DNA from: Tetrahymena thermophila SB210
Lineage: Eukaryota; Ciliophora; Oligohymenophorea; Hymenostomatida; Tetrahymenidae
DNA: 64,000 nt
Direction of reading: 5' to 3'
Assembly: GCF_000189635.1 (NCBI RefSeq)
Contig: NW_002476186.1
Coordinates: forward strand, 1 to 64,000
A program made the translations under genes and the position numbers. Numbering within the stretch: position 1 is the first letter of the stretch; the number at the start of each line of letters is the position of its first letter. Below are positions 50,028 to 62,300 of this stretch, in pieces. Below the pieces are notes generated by a model that saw only the letters and a list, made by a program, of their open reading frames with translations, made no database searches and had not been told where the DNA came from.

Positions 50028-52394
50028 AATATTCCTATAGCTAGTGAAACTATATTTTAATAATTTATCTTTTCTAAAGATACTAGAAATTAATTTTTTT
50101 TTAATAAATATCATATTTTTTCTAAAAAATTTCTGATAGATTTAAAAATGAGTATTTGAAATATAGTTCTTTAAAATATATTTGTAAGCTATTTTTAGGT
50201 GAAAATTCTTAATTTAGTGACTTTATCAGATCTTTTTCTTAACCAACTTCTAGTATTCTAGAATATAATTTTAATTAAATAACAAATTCTAAATTCTCTG
50301 ATTGTATGCTATTTTATTTTTTTTAAATGCAACTTAGAAAAAAGAAATATATTTTATTGAAAAAAATATGTTAAGAATCATTTATGATTTTTTCTCCTTA
50401 CATTTAGCTCCCTCACAAATAAAAATATTATTATTTAAGCATAAATAAATGGCAAAAATAATGTACAATTTAGCTTTTTATTTTTATATGTTTTTATTCT
50501 ATTTTCACTATGATTGATTATGTTATATTTTTCAAGTTTATAAATGTAAGGTGTACTACAATTTTTTTTCTTTGAATTGAAAAAATTTTATTTTTGAGTT
50601 GAATTTTTAAAATACTTCTAAATTGATTCTTCTCAAAAATAGAAGGGTTTTATTTTATTCTATAACGGATGAATATTTTGATTTCCTTCTATTTTTTTCT
50701 CTATTTGAGAAAAATCATTTGAAATGCAAGTGAAAGTAAATGACTAAAAATTAGTGCAAAAATTTTAATTTTAGTTCAAAATATAAATAAATCACAGTAT
50801 GATTTCGAAATTCTAATATAATACAATGATAAAAAAATGTCTTCATTTAATTATTTAAAAGAAAAATTATTAAATCATAAAAGCACTATCAATTTACTTA
50901 TATTCTAAATTATAATTATAAAGATTTCTAGAATTTTTAAAGAAAAAATAATAAAATAAAATAGAACAAAAGTTTATATTTCTTTATGCATTGTCATTTA
51001 TAGCATCTACCAAAATTTGTATTACTTATTTAAAAAAAAGCAAAAAAACATATTTATAAAAGAAATCAAATTTTATTACTTTTTCAAATTTTATTTAAAT
51101 TTTAATGTTTTATAATCAGTTATTATGGCAATGTTTTAAATATTTGCAAGGATATCTATATACAAATACTTGGTTTAATATAATTTTTTTAGGGAGTTTT
51201 TAAAAAATAAATTTTAAATAATAAAATATATCCTTTAAATTTAATTGCTTTGACTTTTGATTTATATTACTATTTGATTCTATTAATAAAATTTTATTTT
51301 ATAATAGTTCTATTAAAAATAAGTAAAAATAAGGATGGTGTTGCTAGGTTGTGTAGAATATTTGAATGAGTTTACCAGCTTATACATACAATAGAGGGAT
51401 TTTTATACATTAGTAGTTATGATAAAAAGGAGATATTATAGAAAAAACAAATTGGAAATAAATTAATTATTATTAAAAAACAAAGATTGTTTTAAAATTT
51501 ATTTTGATTTTAAAAATTTTTGAATAATAAAATATTAAATAAACTAAGCAAAATTATAAATTTTATATTATATAGAAAATAATTTAGCTTTTAAGATATC
51601 CATTAATTATTAAATTCAATATTTAGGATATTATAATCATCAATATAAGATAAATTCAAAAGAAATATATAATTAATTTTCAGAATATATTTCTTACTGT
51701 TTATCAATTCCTTCTTTATTTCTAAATGGTACCTAAAGCTTCTAAATCGTACAGCTTTGCAACTCCTAAAAAAAGAAGATTTCATACCTTAAAAATTTAA
51801 TTTTAAATTTGTTTAAAAATATAATTCTTTAAAAATCAAATGTTAACTCATTATTTCAATATCTAATTAAATTGACACATTAAATATGTGATATGTTTAA
51901 TATTTATAACTTGATTACTATCCTATTTTATGAAAACAAAATCTTTGTTGTTAGATGCTCATTTAAAATTTAATTATAATATATAGATTAATTTCGAATA
52001 ACATTAATATATTTTTAAATAGATTAACGAAGAAATTTAATTTGCTTTTAAAAAATATTTTATTTTAACAAATTTTTTGTAAATACATTTAATTAAGTGA
52101 TAAAATGCAAATGCGAATCTATTGCTCTGTTTAAAAAAAATTTTGATTTTATATCCTTGTAAATCTACTTATATTTTTGTAAATAACATATTTTTTGTAG
52201 TTTTTTTTTATTTTATTTAAATAATTGCTACAATATTGCGATAACATAATATGTAATAGAGATTCAAAAATTAAAAAAAGGAGATAGATCAGAAGTTTTC
52301 TATTAAGCATTTATTTTTTTTAAATTATTAATTTTTAAACTACAATAGTAAATAGTAGAAAAAAGCATAAGGTTAATTAGTCAATTTAATAATT
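50028..52394. other. divergent AT-rich intergenic region
   Basis: About 2.4 kb lie between the AlaX gene (-) and the acyltransferase gene (+), including both promoters. A slightly richer patch near 51330-51430 (containing GGATGGTGTTGCTAGGTTG) stands out from the AT background but has no recognisable RNA fold or frame. On the minus strand 51603-51785 has an open frame that can be extended with the ciliate code, but it has no domain and ordinary AT-driven composition. Confidence 0.45.
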
Positions 52395-54533
52395 ATGATA
52401 AAGCTATTACTATGTTTGATTTATTTTATCTTATTGAAGCACATTAACACTTCTTAGATCGACGGCTCTTTTTAACCATGCTAAGATTATTTAGTTTCTG
52501 CAATTAATTAAATTATTATAGATAAAAATATAACAGAGAGTTCTATTTTTTAGACATTATAATTTTCAAGTAGGACTTGGAACGATTAAGGAGATGTTGA
52601 AGGATGTATAAACTAAGAAAACATGGCTTTTGTTGAGATGACTTACTAATTATCAGATGGAGAACTCTATAGAGGTCTATGCTTGAAAAGCGTTTGTAAC
52701 CATTAAATATTAGAAGAAAATAAATAGATTCTGCAGGAATTCAGTAATGAATTTAGTTTAGGAATTAACTTTACTTAGATAACATTCAGTGGAAATAAGC
52801 CAATTTACCCTACTACTTCTTCAGCTGCATTTATCGTTATGGCTACTGTTTTGTGCATAATTGCTTTCTTTAATTTAGTTAGCATTTTCATAAATACATA
52901 TAATTAAGTTATTAAAAGGAGACCTAATACTAGCTTAATTAGTTCTACTGTTTCTGAATGCTAGTAGAATTCATCTTCTTAGCAAAGATAGTTTATCGCA
53001 TCTCAAATTATATCCTAATTTAACTTTATAGGTCATCTTTAGAAAGTATTTATTTTAAAATCTAATAATGAAGATCTCAACATTTTTAATGGAATACGTA
53101 CATTTTCATTTTTATAGGTTATTTTAGGACATGAGTTTTTTTCTCGCTTAAGTTATATGCAAAATCCATAAGACTTGCAAATAATTGTAAAGGACAACCC
53201 AATTTTTTTGTTTATCTCCAGTTGTCTTTTTTCTGTTGATGTCTTCTTTTTACTTGGTGGATTCTTCGTATCTTATGTAGCTGCTGATGCTAAGCTCTTA
53301 AATAACTTTAACTTAAAAGATCCTATTAAGGCATTTTCTTGTTATTTTCTTGCTTTAGTAAACCGTATTGTGCGAATTTTACCTACATATTTCGTAGCTT
53401 TAATGATTTTTTGGAAATTAGTACCTTACTTCGGCTAGTCTCCTACATGGTAGAGATATATTATTCATGCTGGAGAATGTGATGATATATGGTGGTAAAA
53501 GCTATTATTCATTGATAATCTGATTAAACCTAAATCGAAATGCTTTGGTTGGGGTTGGTATCTTTCAAATGATTTATAGATGTACTTATTCTCTATGATT
53601 TTAATAATGATCTATGCAACTAATAAAAGAATAGGTAAGTGGTGTATAGCATTAAGTGTTATTATATTTTGCGCTGTTAGTATTTGGTTGTCATTTAAAT
53701 ATAATCTTTTAATTCCCGTTAATGCATAAACCTTTGCTCTAAATATAGGTGACAACTATTATTACAAACCTTGGGCTAGGTGTCCTCCATATTTATTTGG
53801 TCTTTTATTTGGAATTTTTTACAAGGAATACCAAATCGACAAACAAAATTAAACTAAATTTTCTTTTTTTTCTCAGATTTCCAATACAATTGGACATACA
53901 TATTTCAAATTTTTTATCTATTTGATTGGTTTAGGAATTATTTTTACTTTTATTTGGGCTCCTTTACCTCTTTTATAAAACGGATCTGACTATTGGTCTT
54001 CAAATATTTAGCATACATGGTAAGGAGTTGTGAGATTGTTTTACACTATTGGTGTGTGTTTAGTGTGCATGCCTGCTATATTTGGTTCTAAAGATCTTAT
54101 AGTATAAATACTTTCATGCAAATTATTTGCTTTACTGGCTCGTTTTTCTTTTTCAGGATACTTGATTCATTATATCATTATTGCATTTAATCTTTGGAAT
54201 TCATATGATGCAATGTACTTTTCTTTCTCTGAATTATTTTATCACTTTTTAGGTGTCACTATGATAGTGCTTTTATTTGGCTTGTTATTGCACTTAGCAG
54301 TAGAATAACCTGTTGTAGGATTGTCCAATATCATATTTAATGGAAAAAGGAACTCTAATAACCAAAGGACAGACTCTAAATAGTCATTAAATTCAAGAAC
54401 AATAACTCAACCATTTTTAAAAAATTATTTAGATTCTACTTTAAGCACTGATCAAAATAAGTAGAGCTAAATTGCCTTCTATGAAAAGCAAGAACTTAAC
54501 TAAAATGTTTAAAATAACAAAAACTAATTTTGA
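52395..54533 (+). CDS. NRF-6-like acyltransferase-3 membrane protein
   Basis: This is an intronless 712-residue protein. It starts with a signal peptide, MIKLLLCLIYFILLKHINT. An extracytoplasmic cysteine-containing NRF-type domain follows (residues about 15-150: SFQPCQDYL, SRTWNDQGDVEGCINQ, RGLCLKSVCNH), then one membrane segment (FIVMATVLCIIAFFNLV). A cytoplasmic Ser/Gln-rich loop precedes the acyltransferase-3 membrane core of about ten helices (NGIRTFSFLQVILGHEFF, DVFFLLGGFFVSYV, NRIVRILPTYFVAL, FGWGWYLSNDLQMYLFS, FSGYLIHYIIIAF). The conserved His (LGHEFF) and the RI-x-P-x-Y motif are present. The family transfers acyl groups across membranes. C. elegans NRF-6 homologues affect lipid transport and fluoxetine response. 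The acceptor here is unknown. The hydrophilic C-tail is Gln/Asn-rich. Confidence 0.9.
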
Positions 54534-55318
54534 AATTTTTTATTTTTTTATTCATTTTTTGTATGTAATAGGCAAGATTTACATTGAGCAAGTTTATAAA
54601 TTTTAATTAAATTTAATTTTGATAAAATAAAAAACTAAAATACTATTTATTCTTGAAGTTAATAAAATTAATAATAACAAATAAATTTACCATTTTTAAT
54701 ATTTATAATAAATAAATTAGATGTGATCATATTTTACTTATATAAAATATATTTAAATTTTTTTCTTTTGTAATTAGTTTTTCTAAGAATAAAACATTAG
54801 AAAAACATATCAAATTTTTTTTAATTTCAAGAAAAAATTTTTTTTAATTTAGTCATAGAAAAATAATATTTTATAAAAATTAATTTGTAATTAACCCATC
54901 CATCATTCTTTTTAAAAACAAAAAAATATGAATAAAAAGGAATGATTATAATTATTGAAATTTGACAAATTTTATATTATTATTAAATTATGAATGAAAA
55001 TAATTGCGGGAAGGCTATCCTAGCTAACCAACTAACTAAAAAACTAATAAATTAACAAACTCAACTCAGTGAATATCAACTGTGAAAAAAACATGGCTAA
55101 GTGTTATATATACCTCAAGAGAGTCACTATATCTAAGAAAGAACCATTTTATATAATAGCGAGTTTTGATGTATAGCTTTAGTTAGTGATTATAGCTTAA
55201 GATTTATATTTTCCCACATAATTTGCTTTTACAATTTGGGAATTAAGGTATTTTTTTTTGCTAAAGAAGTTAAATTGATATTTAAAATAAAGGTAAACAG
55301 TAGAGTATAGCTATATTA
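54534..55318. other. AT-rich intergenic region
   Basis: This interval holds the 3' flank of the acyltransferase gene and the promoter of CAF1. It is A/T-rich with homopolymer runs. No ORF with coding character is seen. Confidence 0.55.
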
Positions 55319-57896
55319 ATGAGCCAATAAGGAACAAGAAAGAAATTGAAATTGAAAGAAGTGAAAACCACTCAAATAATAGATGTTTGGTAGGATAATT
55401 TTGAAAAGGAATTGTGTGAAATAATCAAGCTTATTGAAGAGTACAAAATAATTGCACTGGTAAATTGGGAAAGAGATGTTTGATCATGAGAATCCTAAAT
55501 GGATATTCTTATTATTTTTTTTATTTCGATATATTAAAGATTAAGATATTATCTAATTTTAGATTGCGTATTTCATCTATTCTTTGCGATAGAAAATTGG
55601 TGTTTGCGAGTATTTATTTCTTATCTAAGTCTGCGTTTTCCTTTTTTCTATATTCTTCTCCTTCTCGCCATTCATATTAATTTCAATTTGAAATATTTTA
55701 TACAAATTATTTTTGAATTTAGCTTAATCCTGAAGAAAAAAAGGAGAAGAAAAAAATTTGTCTTTGCGCAGACTTTGATTGTATAAATTGTTGGCATCTA
55801 TATATATGAGTGGTCATACCTTACCAAAAACAACTATATTAAATTAAGTTGGAGAGTATAGGCTTGGTTTATAGTCTGAGTTTCTTTGATATGTGAAAAG
55901 GGTAGCACAACACACACACTCATAATGCTAATCACTATTACACAATTATTCCTACTTCCAATTTCTATCAAAATAGATGTTGTCCCCTTCATCCTAATTT
56001 TTATTGCTTATATTTATGAAATGGCCCCCATATAAAATACTGAATAATTTTGTGATTTCATTCTTAAAGTAGCTAACTTGCAATTAATTTTACTTTATCT
56101 TTATTTTCATAAAAGAATAATGAAGATCGATCGATCGATCAATTAATTGATTGATTGATTAATCTATCAATGAATATTATAATTCTTATTAATACTTTAT
56201 GATAATTCATTCATTATATTCTAAAAGAATATATAAAAAAAGAATGCAATTAGTTGATTAATATTATTAGTGAGCATAAAAAGCAATAAATGAATGAATG
56301 AGTGAATTAATTAATTAATTCATTATCATTAATTTTAAATTAATCATTTAATAACTCACAATTCTGAAAAGTTTTAATCAACTAATTATTTTCAATTAAA
56401 ATAAAAGAGAGAAGCAACAATTATTTTCATAGATCAATTAACAAATTTTGGCTTGATCTTTTATAGATTTGATTCAATATCGAAATATTTTTGAAATCAT
56501 GTGAAATTTCCTTTATCTAATTCTATGAATAATTTAATAGGATACAGAGTTCCCAGGAATTTAGCAACTTCCTTATAAAGTTTCACATGAAAAGGTAATA
56601 AATAAAAAAATTATAATTAATTGATTACATTTAAATAATTTTTTAAGAAATTTTAATATCAATTTAATGAAAGTAATTTAAAAAGATTTTATTTATATTT
56701 AAAAAGGATTTTGAGTTTAAATTAATCAGAGAAAGTGTTAAAAACTCAAAAATTATTTAAATTGGTATAAGTTTGGCTAATGAAGATGGAGAAGTACCTG
56801 CAGATAGACCTTTTACTTGGCAATTTAATTTCAATTTTGATGAAGAGTAATTAATATATTTACAATTAATTTTGGTTTAAGTTAAAAACTAATGAACAGA
56901 AATGACCAAATTAAATAAGAATCTCTAGATTTACTTAAAAATGCTGGAATTGACTTCAAAGAACTCAAAAAGAGAGGTATTAGTAGAGAATAATTTTCTG
57001 ATTTAGTATCAGAATCAGGTAAATATATAATCTGCATGGCAATGATTATTGATCGAATATCATTTATTCATAATAAAATATAGATATCATATTAAATGAA
57101 GAGTTAACATGGATTGTATTTCACGGTGGTTTTGATTTTGCATATTTATTGTAAATGCTTTATGGATCACCAATACCAGATAGCTCCTCTTCCTTTTATA
57201 ACCTTTTGAAGTCATTTTTCCCTAATGTGTATGACGTAAAGTACTTAATAAAAGATTTGTAATACATGAAAGACAGTGGACTAAATAAAGTTGCATAAGA
57301 ATTGAAGGTATTATAGTTAGATATATTGATATTTGTTTCATTGTTCAGTTAAGAAATTTAACTGATTATTAGTTATTGATATAAATATTTCTGTATTAAT
57401 ATATTATTTTAATAATAAGGTAGATAGAATTGGACCTTAGCATTAAGCAGGCAGTGATAGTTTACTGACCCTAGGTGTTTTCTTTAAATTGAGAGATGAT
57501 GTGTTATAATAGAAGATGAAAAAAAGTATAAATGTAATTTATGGTATTGGTGAGGGTTTTATTGTTAGCAAAACAAAAGACTACTTACAACATTACAAGT
57601 TAAAGTATCACTAATAATATTAGGACATGGATTATACTCATTAAAACTTCATGAACTAGTAAATGCCAAATATGACAGACTACTTTGAATAGATGTTTAC
57701 TAATATGAATCCTTTCTAACAATTTAGTGCTCATAAAATAATTCAAAACTTATCGAATCATTAAAATAATATGTAGATGGGGTACTACTCACCCTTTTTT
57801 AATATTATGTAATAATAAGCTGAGCTAAACATGATGCAAGGACATAAAAATATGGATGCTATTTATAAAAAGAAATATAGCTCTGCTAAAATGTGA
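55319..57896 (+). CDS. CAF1: CAF1/POP2 (CNOT7/8) deadenylase
   Basis: There are six exons: 55319-55459, 56541-56594, 56707-56846, 56900-57018, 57084-57307 and 57420-57896. Exon 1 reads IIDVWQDNFEKELCEII and IEEYKIIAL. Exon 2 supplies the first catalytic pair in DTEFPGI. Exon 3 has IIQIGISLANEDG and TWQFNFNF. Exon 4 has LLKNAGIDFKELKKRGI. Exon 5 has WIVFHGGFDFAYLLQML and FFPNVYDVKYLI. Exon 6 has VDRIGPQHQAGSDSLLTLG. The DEDD residues (D and E of DTEF, D of GFDF, D of GSDS) and the nearby His are all present, so it should be an active poly(A)-specific 3' exonuclease of the CCR4-NOT complex. After the domain comes a roughly 100-residue tail rich in Gln, Met and Asn. Intron 1 is about 1,080 nt, far longer than the rest. 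Confidence 0.96.
55460..56540 (+). other. unusually long first intron of CAF1
   Basis: The intron runs GTAAATTGG to TTTAATAG and interrupts the frame exactly before the catalytic DTEF motif. The other introns of this gene are about 50-115 nt. It contains a short ACACAC run near 55910-55920 and the GATC/GATT repeat at 56125-56163. I see no nested gene, although two short standard-code frames overlap it near 55465-55786. Confidence 0.75.
56125..56163. repeat. GATC then GATT/AATT tetranucleotide repeat
   Basis: Four tandem GATC units are followed by AATTAATT and three GATT units, inside the long first intron of CAF1. The GATC block is self-complementary and so is a run of potential adenine-methylation or palindromic sites. 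It is a simple repeat. Confidence 0.85.
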
Positions 57897-59322
57897 TCTT
57901 TAACTAAAATGGTTAAGAGATTACTTACGCCTATAATGATACTCTTAAAGATTTATTTCTTTTTAATTTAGACAAATATTAGTCAGTAGTTTTACTGCTT
58001 TTTGATAAATTAATATTTAACTAAAGAAAATAACTAAGAGAATAATTTGGGCAAACTAGATAAAAAATATCTACAAATAATTAAAAAATCAATATAAAAT
58101 AAAAACATCTTCTAATTGAAGTTTATCAACAACTTTGATAATTTAATAAATATATTTGTCGTGTGAATACAATTAGTTCACATTAAATTGACATATGTGT
58201 TTATCTTTGTTTGTTGTTCAATCAGTCATTCCTTCATAATTGATTTGAACATATTCAAAATTGATTTCTTTTTTTTTTCCTATCGATTTTGAAAATACAA
58301 AATTTATTATTAATTTTATTATTAAATTTATTAATTTTAATTACTAAATAAAATATGCAGCACTTATAAAAATCTACCAAACTAACTAAAATGTTAAAAA
58401 TTTTAATTAGAACAATTAAGCCATCTTAAAAAAATAGAAATTAATACACATTACTCAATATATACTTATTTGCTTTTTATTTATAGTTTAACAATTTTGT
58501 TTTTATTGATTTATTTGTATTTTATTTGATGGTATCTTTAGATACTTTAATATCAATTTTTAACGCTATATAAAATGTAGAAAATTCTTTTACAAATACA
58601 AATAAATATTAATATGGATTTTTGTTAGTTTTGTTAAATAAACGTACTTATTTTCTATTGTAAATTATATTTAGGTATTATGAAAAAACATTCCTCTGTC
58701 TTAAAATTTTCATTGTAAAATAATATTTTATTTCAACAAGTAACAAAAATTATTTAAACAAGTAATCTAAAATTAAAAAATGTTATTAAATTTATAGATA
58801 AAGAAGAACCACTCAATAAGGTTAAAAGTAACACCAAAAGATTTTTTTATACAAAATTATAAAATAGTTAAATTAGTATCAAAAATATTACAGTTTAAAA
58901 ACGAGTTAGTCTTTCGCTAGATAGATAAATAAATATCAATCAAATTAACACTCTTACCTCTTAATATATAATGAAAATTTTTTCTTTTTTGAGTTATTGG
59001 CTTGGTTGCGAGTATTTACAATTATTGAAAAAAAAAAAAAAAAGGAAAGGAAAGACTATAAAAAATTAAACTTTATAAATAAAAAATAATGTTTGAGTTG
59101 AATAGAAAGATAATTATATAACAATGGTTCTTTAAAAATTAAGCAAATGCTTTGTTTCTTGCTTAGAACTTAAATTCAATTAATTGGGTTTAATTGTATT
59201 TATACTAAACTGCTCTCTAATTAATTTGATTAGTAAATTTATTTGATAACTAGTTCAAATATTATTCTTAATTTCTTATTATTAAATTAAACAGTGCATT
59301 TAGATAAAGAAAATATAGGGGA
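57897..59322. other. AT-rich intergenic region
   Basis: About 1.4 kb lie between two plus-strand genes. There is a run of 16 A at 59028-59043 followed by GGAAAGGAAAG. No coding frame or RNA gene is supported. Confidence 0.55.
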
Positions 59323-62300
59323 ATGAAACAAAATTTAGCGATAGGACCTTCAGGAAATATTCCTCTGCAATAATAACCAAAAAAGGTAAAAGCAAATTCT
59401 AACTTATATGTGAATCAACTAAATAAAAGCATAGATAATACTTAATTACCAACAACATCTAATGTCTTATAGACAATCTTAAGAACTAAATATTAAATAA
59501 TTTTTTATTCATAAAGATTAATATTTCAAGCAATTAAGGAGTTTCAGAAGCTTTTTAAATGAAAAACTTCCAGCTTCAGGATAGATCTTAGCAAGAACTA
59601 GGTTTACCGTACTTTAAAATTAAATTTATTTTTCTTTCCTTCTATATTTTAGTTTCATAAATCCTATTAATAAATATTTTTAGATTTATATTAATGTAAA
59701 TTAAGATTCCATCACTTTATTAAAAATAAACGTTCTCTAAAATAATAGGCAAGATTCAAAGATAAAAATATAAGATCAATAAAAGTAGCGATTAGAGAAT
59801 ATGTTAAGGAAAAGCTAAGATGAACAACAATCTATTTAATTAAGTAACAATTTTTATTAGTCGAATTTTATACTTAGTGAAACTTTGATAAGAAATAACA
59901 AGATCTTCAAATAAGTTAAGCATTTTAACAAGTTAATACAGAATCTTTACTTATACAACAAACGACATTACCAAATAAAATATAATAACATTTACTAAAA
60001 TATAATAGAATAAAACTGATTAGAATATTAATACAAAAAACTAGAAAAGTAATGTATTGAGCAATTAATTCATAATAATTATATAAATTATAAAAATAAA
60101 TCTAAATAAATTAACAAGTTACTGAATCAAATGTATCACCGAATTAAAGCTTTTAACATCAAATTCCCTGAATTTTGCGTTTACAAAAAATTTTTTTATT
60201 ACTTAGTCTTTTAAATATTTTTAAAGAATAAATACCATTTTTTGTATTAAATTTTAAAATTATTTAATATATTAGTTTAGACAGTTAAAACAGAAGAATT
60301 TGAAGATGATGAACCATTTTAAATTAACTTATATTCATAAAAGAATTTTAGTTTGGATAGATATTAAGGAGAATCTATCTCAAATACATAAAATTCTATC
60401 TAATCAAATAGCATTAATGTTGATAAAAAACTTCATACTTAGAGTTCAACTTAAATTTAAAAGCAAGTAATTATGGAAAAGAACCCTTAAAATAAAAAAG
60501 ACTTAACTTAAAGTGTATAGATAGATAATAAGCTTGTTTCTAATAATTTAATGAAGTCTTAGTCACCAAAAGAAGGTCTGAGATATTCAAAATCATTTTA
60601 AAATAGCTAAGGTGGAAGCAGTAAACATAAGATGGGTAATATTTAAAATGAAATGTATTCAGGTAAATAGGATAGTTTTAGTACATCAATATAGACAGCT
60701 TCTTAGACAATAAGCAATCCATCTTCATTAATAGATCATTATAAATTAAAATATTTATAAGAAGTAGAAAAGAGCTTATCAAGTAATAATACAAATTCAT
60801 AAAATTCATAGGCTAGTGAAGATATTCTTACATAAAAAATGTAATTAATTGAGTTGAAGAAGAAAAAAATATTTTAGCAAGCAAACAATGAAGGTAAAAA
60901 TTTGAAGATACCTCTTATCTCTCAAAGTTTGGAGTTTAATAATAGATATCCTACACTTAAAAAGAACACAAAAATATAATAGGGTCATAAAAAGCGCATG
61001 AGTCTAAGAGAGTAAACAAAAAGAAGAAAGTAGTTCACTGATAAAAAGAACGTTAGATTGAATAAGAGTATGAAAGCCTCTAGATTGAGCACTTCTTTTG
61101 ACTTATATTGTATTTATGAATCAAAATCAGAAGATTCAAATGATCAATCTCCTTAGGAATCAAGGAATCGTTCTTTCATCTTTAAATCCGAAAAAATTTT
61201 AAACTAGCTTGGTCTTCCTTCTGCTCCGTCTTCTCCAACAGCTGAAAAATAAGATGAAATTTTGGATTCATCTGAAAATAATGAAGAAAAGCTTATCAAT
61301 ACAGTACCTAACTCCTCGAGATAGTAGGAAAAAACTGAAAAATTTACCAATTAAACAATTTAAACTTCAAACTTTGCAAAAAAAAATTAAAGCCAAAAAG
61401 ATGAAACTTTTAAAAGTGGTATGGAAGAGTAAGATAGTAATAACACTTATGATAACAGTACTAAAACACCTGTAAACACCGATCTCAAAAGTCAAATTCA
61501 AACAAAAGGCAGTGAATAATTTGCTTTAAAAAATTCTGATTCTAATTCTAAGCTAAAAAAGAATGTAAACAACTAAAGTAAGACTCTATAAGAAAATCAG
61601 AAGTCTAAAATTAATAAAAATATTCCAATAACTAAAAAGAGCTTAGAACTAACCTCAAGTTAGAATAAATTAACTAGCCCAAATACTAATTAGAATTAAA
61701 TGACTCAAAGTGTTGTTACAACTGTATAAAATCGTTAAAGTAGTAGCTAGACAGAGAGGAAAGAAAATCTTAGAAGCTCTTAGCTGTCCATTAAGTAAGA
61801 ATAAAATAACAAATCTAATTCTGACTTAATGAAAGATAAGGGGAATACAATGACAAATTCTATTAGCTTAGTGAAGAAAGAATAGCTAATAGTGTATGAT
61901 TTAAAAAGCCATAAAGTTAATAATCCAGAAAAACAAATCAATTAATAAATTAAGTAAAAAGAAAAGGTAGAGAATGGGGATATTAGCTCTAATGAATCTT
62001 CTTAGAAGCCAAAATATGAGCAAGATTAAATAAATGAAAACGATAAAAGCAATAAAATTAATATAACCTGCTAAGGAGCAATAGAAGAAGAAGAAAATAT
62101 AGATGGCTCACCAAAAGGCCTTAATATCATTAATTTATATAGAAAAAGTAATAGCTAGTAAGATGTTCCAAGTCTATTAGAAAATTAATCTGTTGAAAAT
62201 CAGTAAAATTTGTAAATGACAAATAACTAAAACAGCAGCAACCAAAATTAATATCCATTTAAAAAAAGAAATTCAAGTTTAACTAGTTTCAATAGTCCTC

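Noticed and set aside
51603-51785. Minus-strand open frame that can be extended using the ciliate code
   Set aside because: It has no recognisable domain and an Ile/Asn/Leu/Lys composition expected from translating AT-rich spacer. It lies alone in a long intergenic region.
55465-55786. Two overlapping short plus-strand open frames
   Set aside because: They fall inside the first intron of CAF1 and have Phe/Ser/Leu/Ile-rich content typical of T-rich introns. No homology is visible.
61209-61475. Plus-strand open frame rich in Lys and Leu
   Set aside because: It is a frame-shifted reading of the Gln/Asn-rich gene; the coding frame continues on both sides with TAA/TAG read as Gln.
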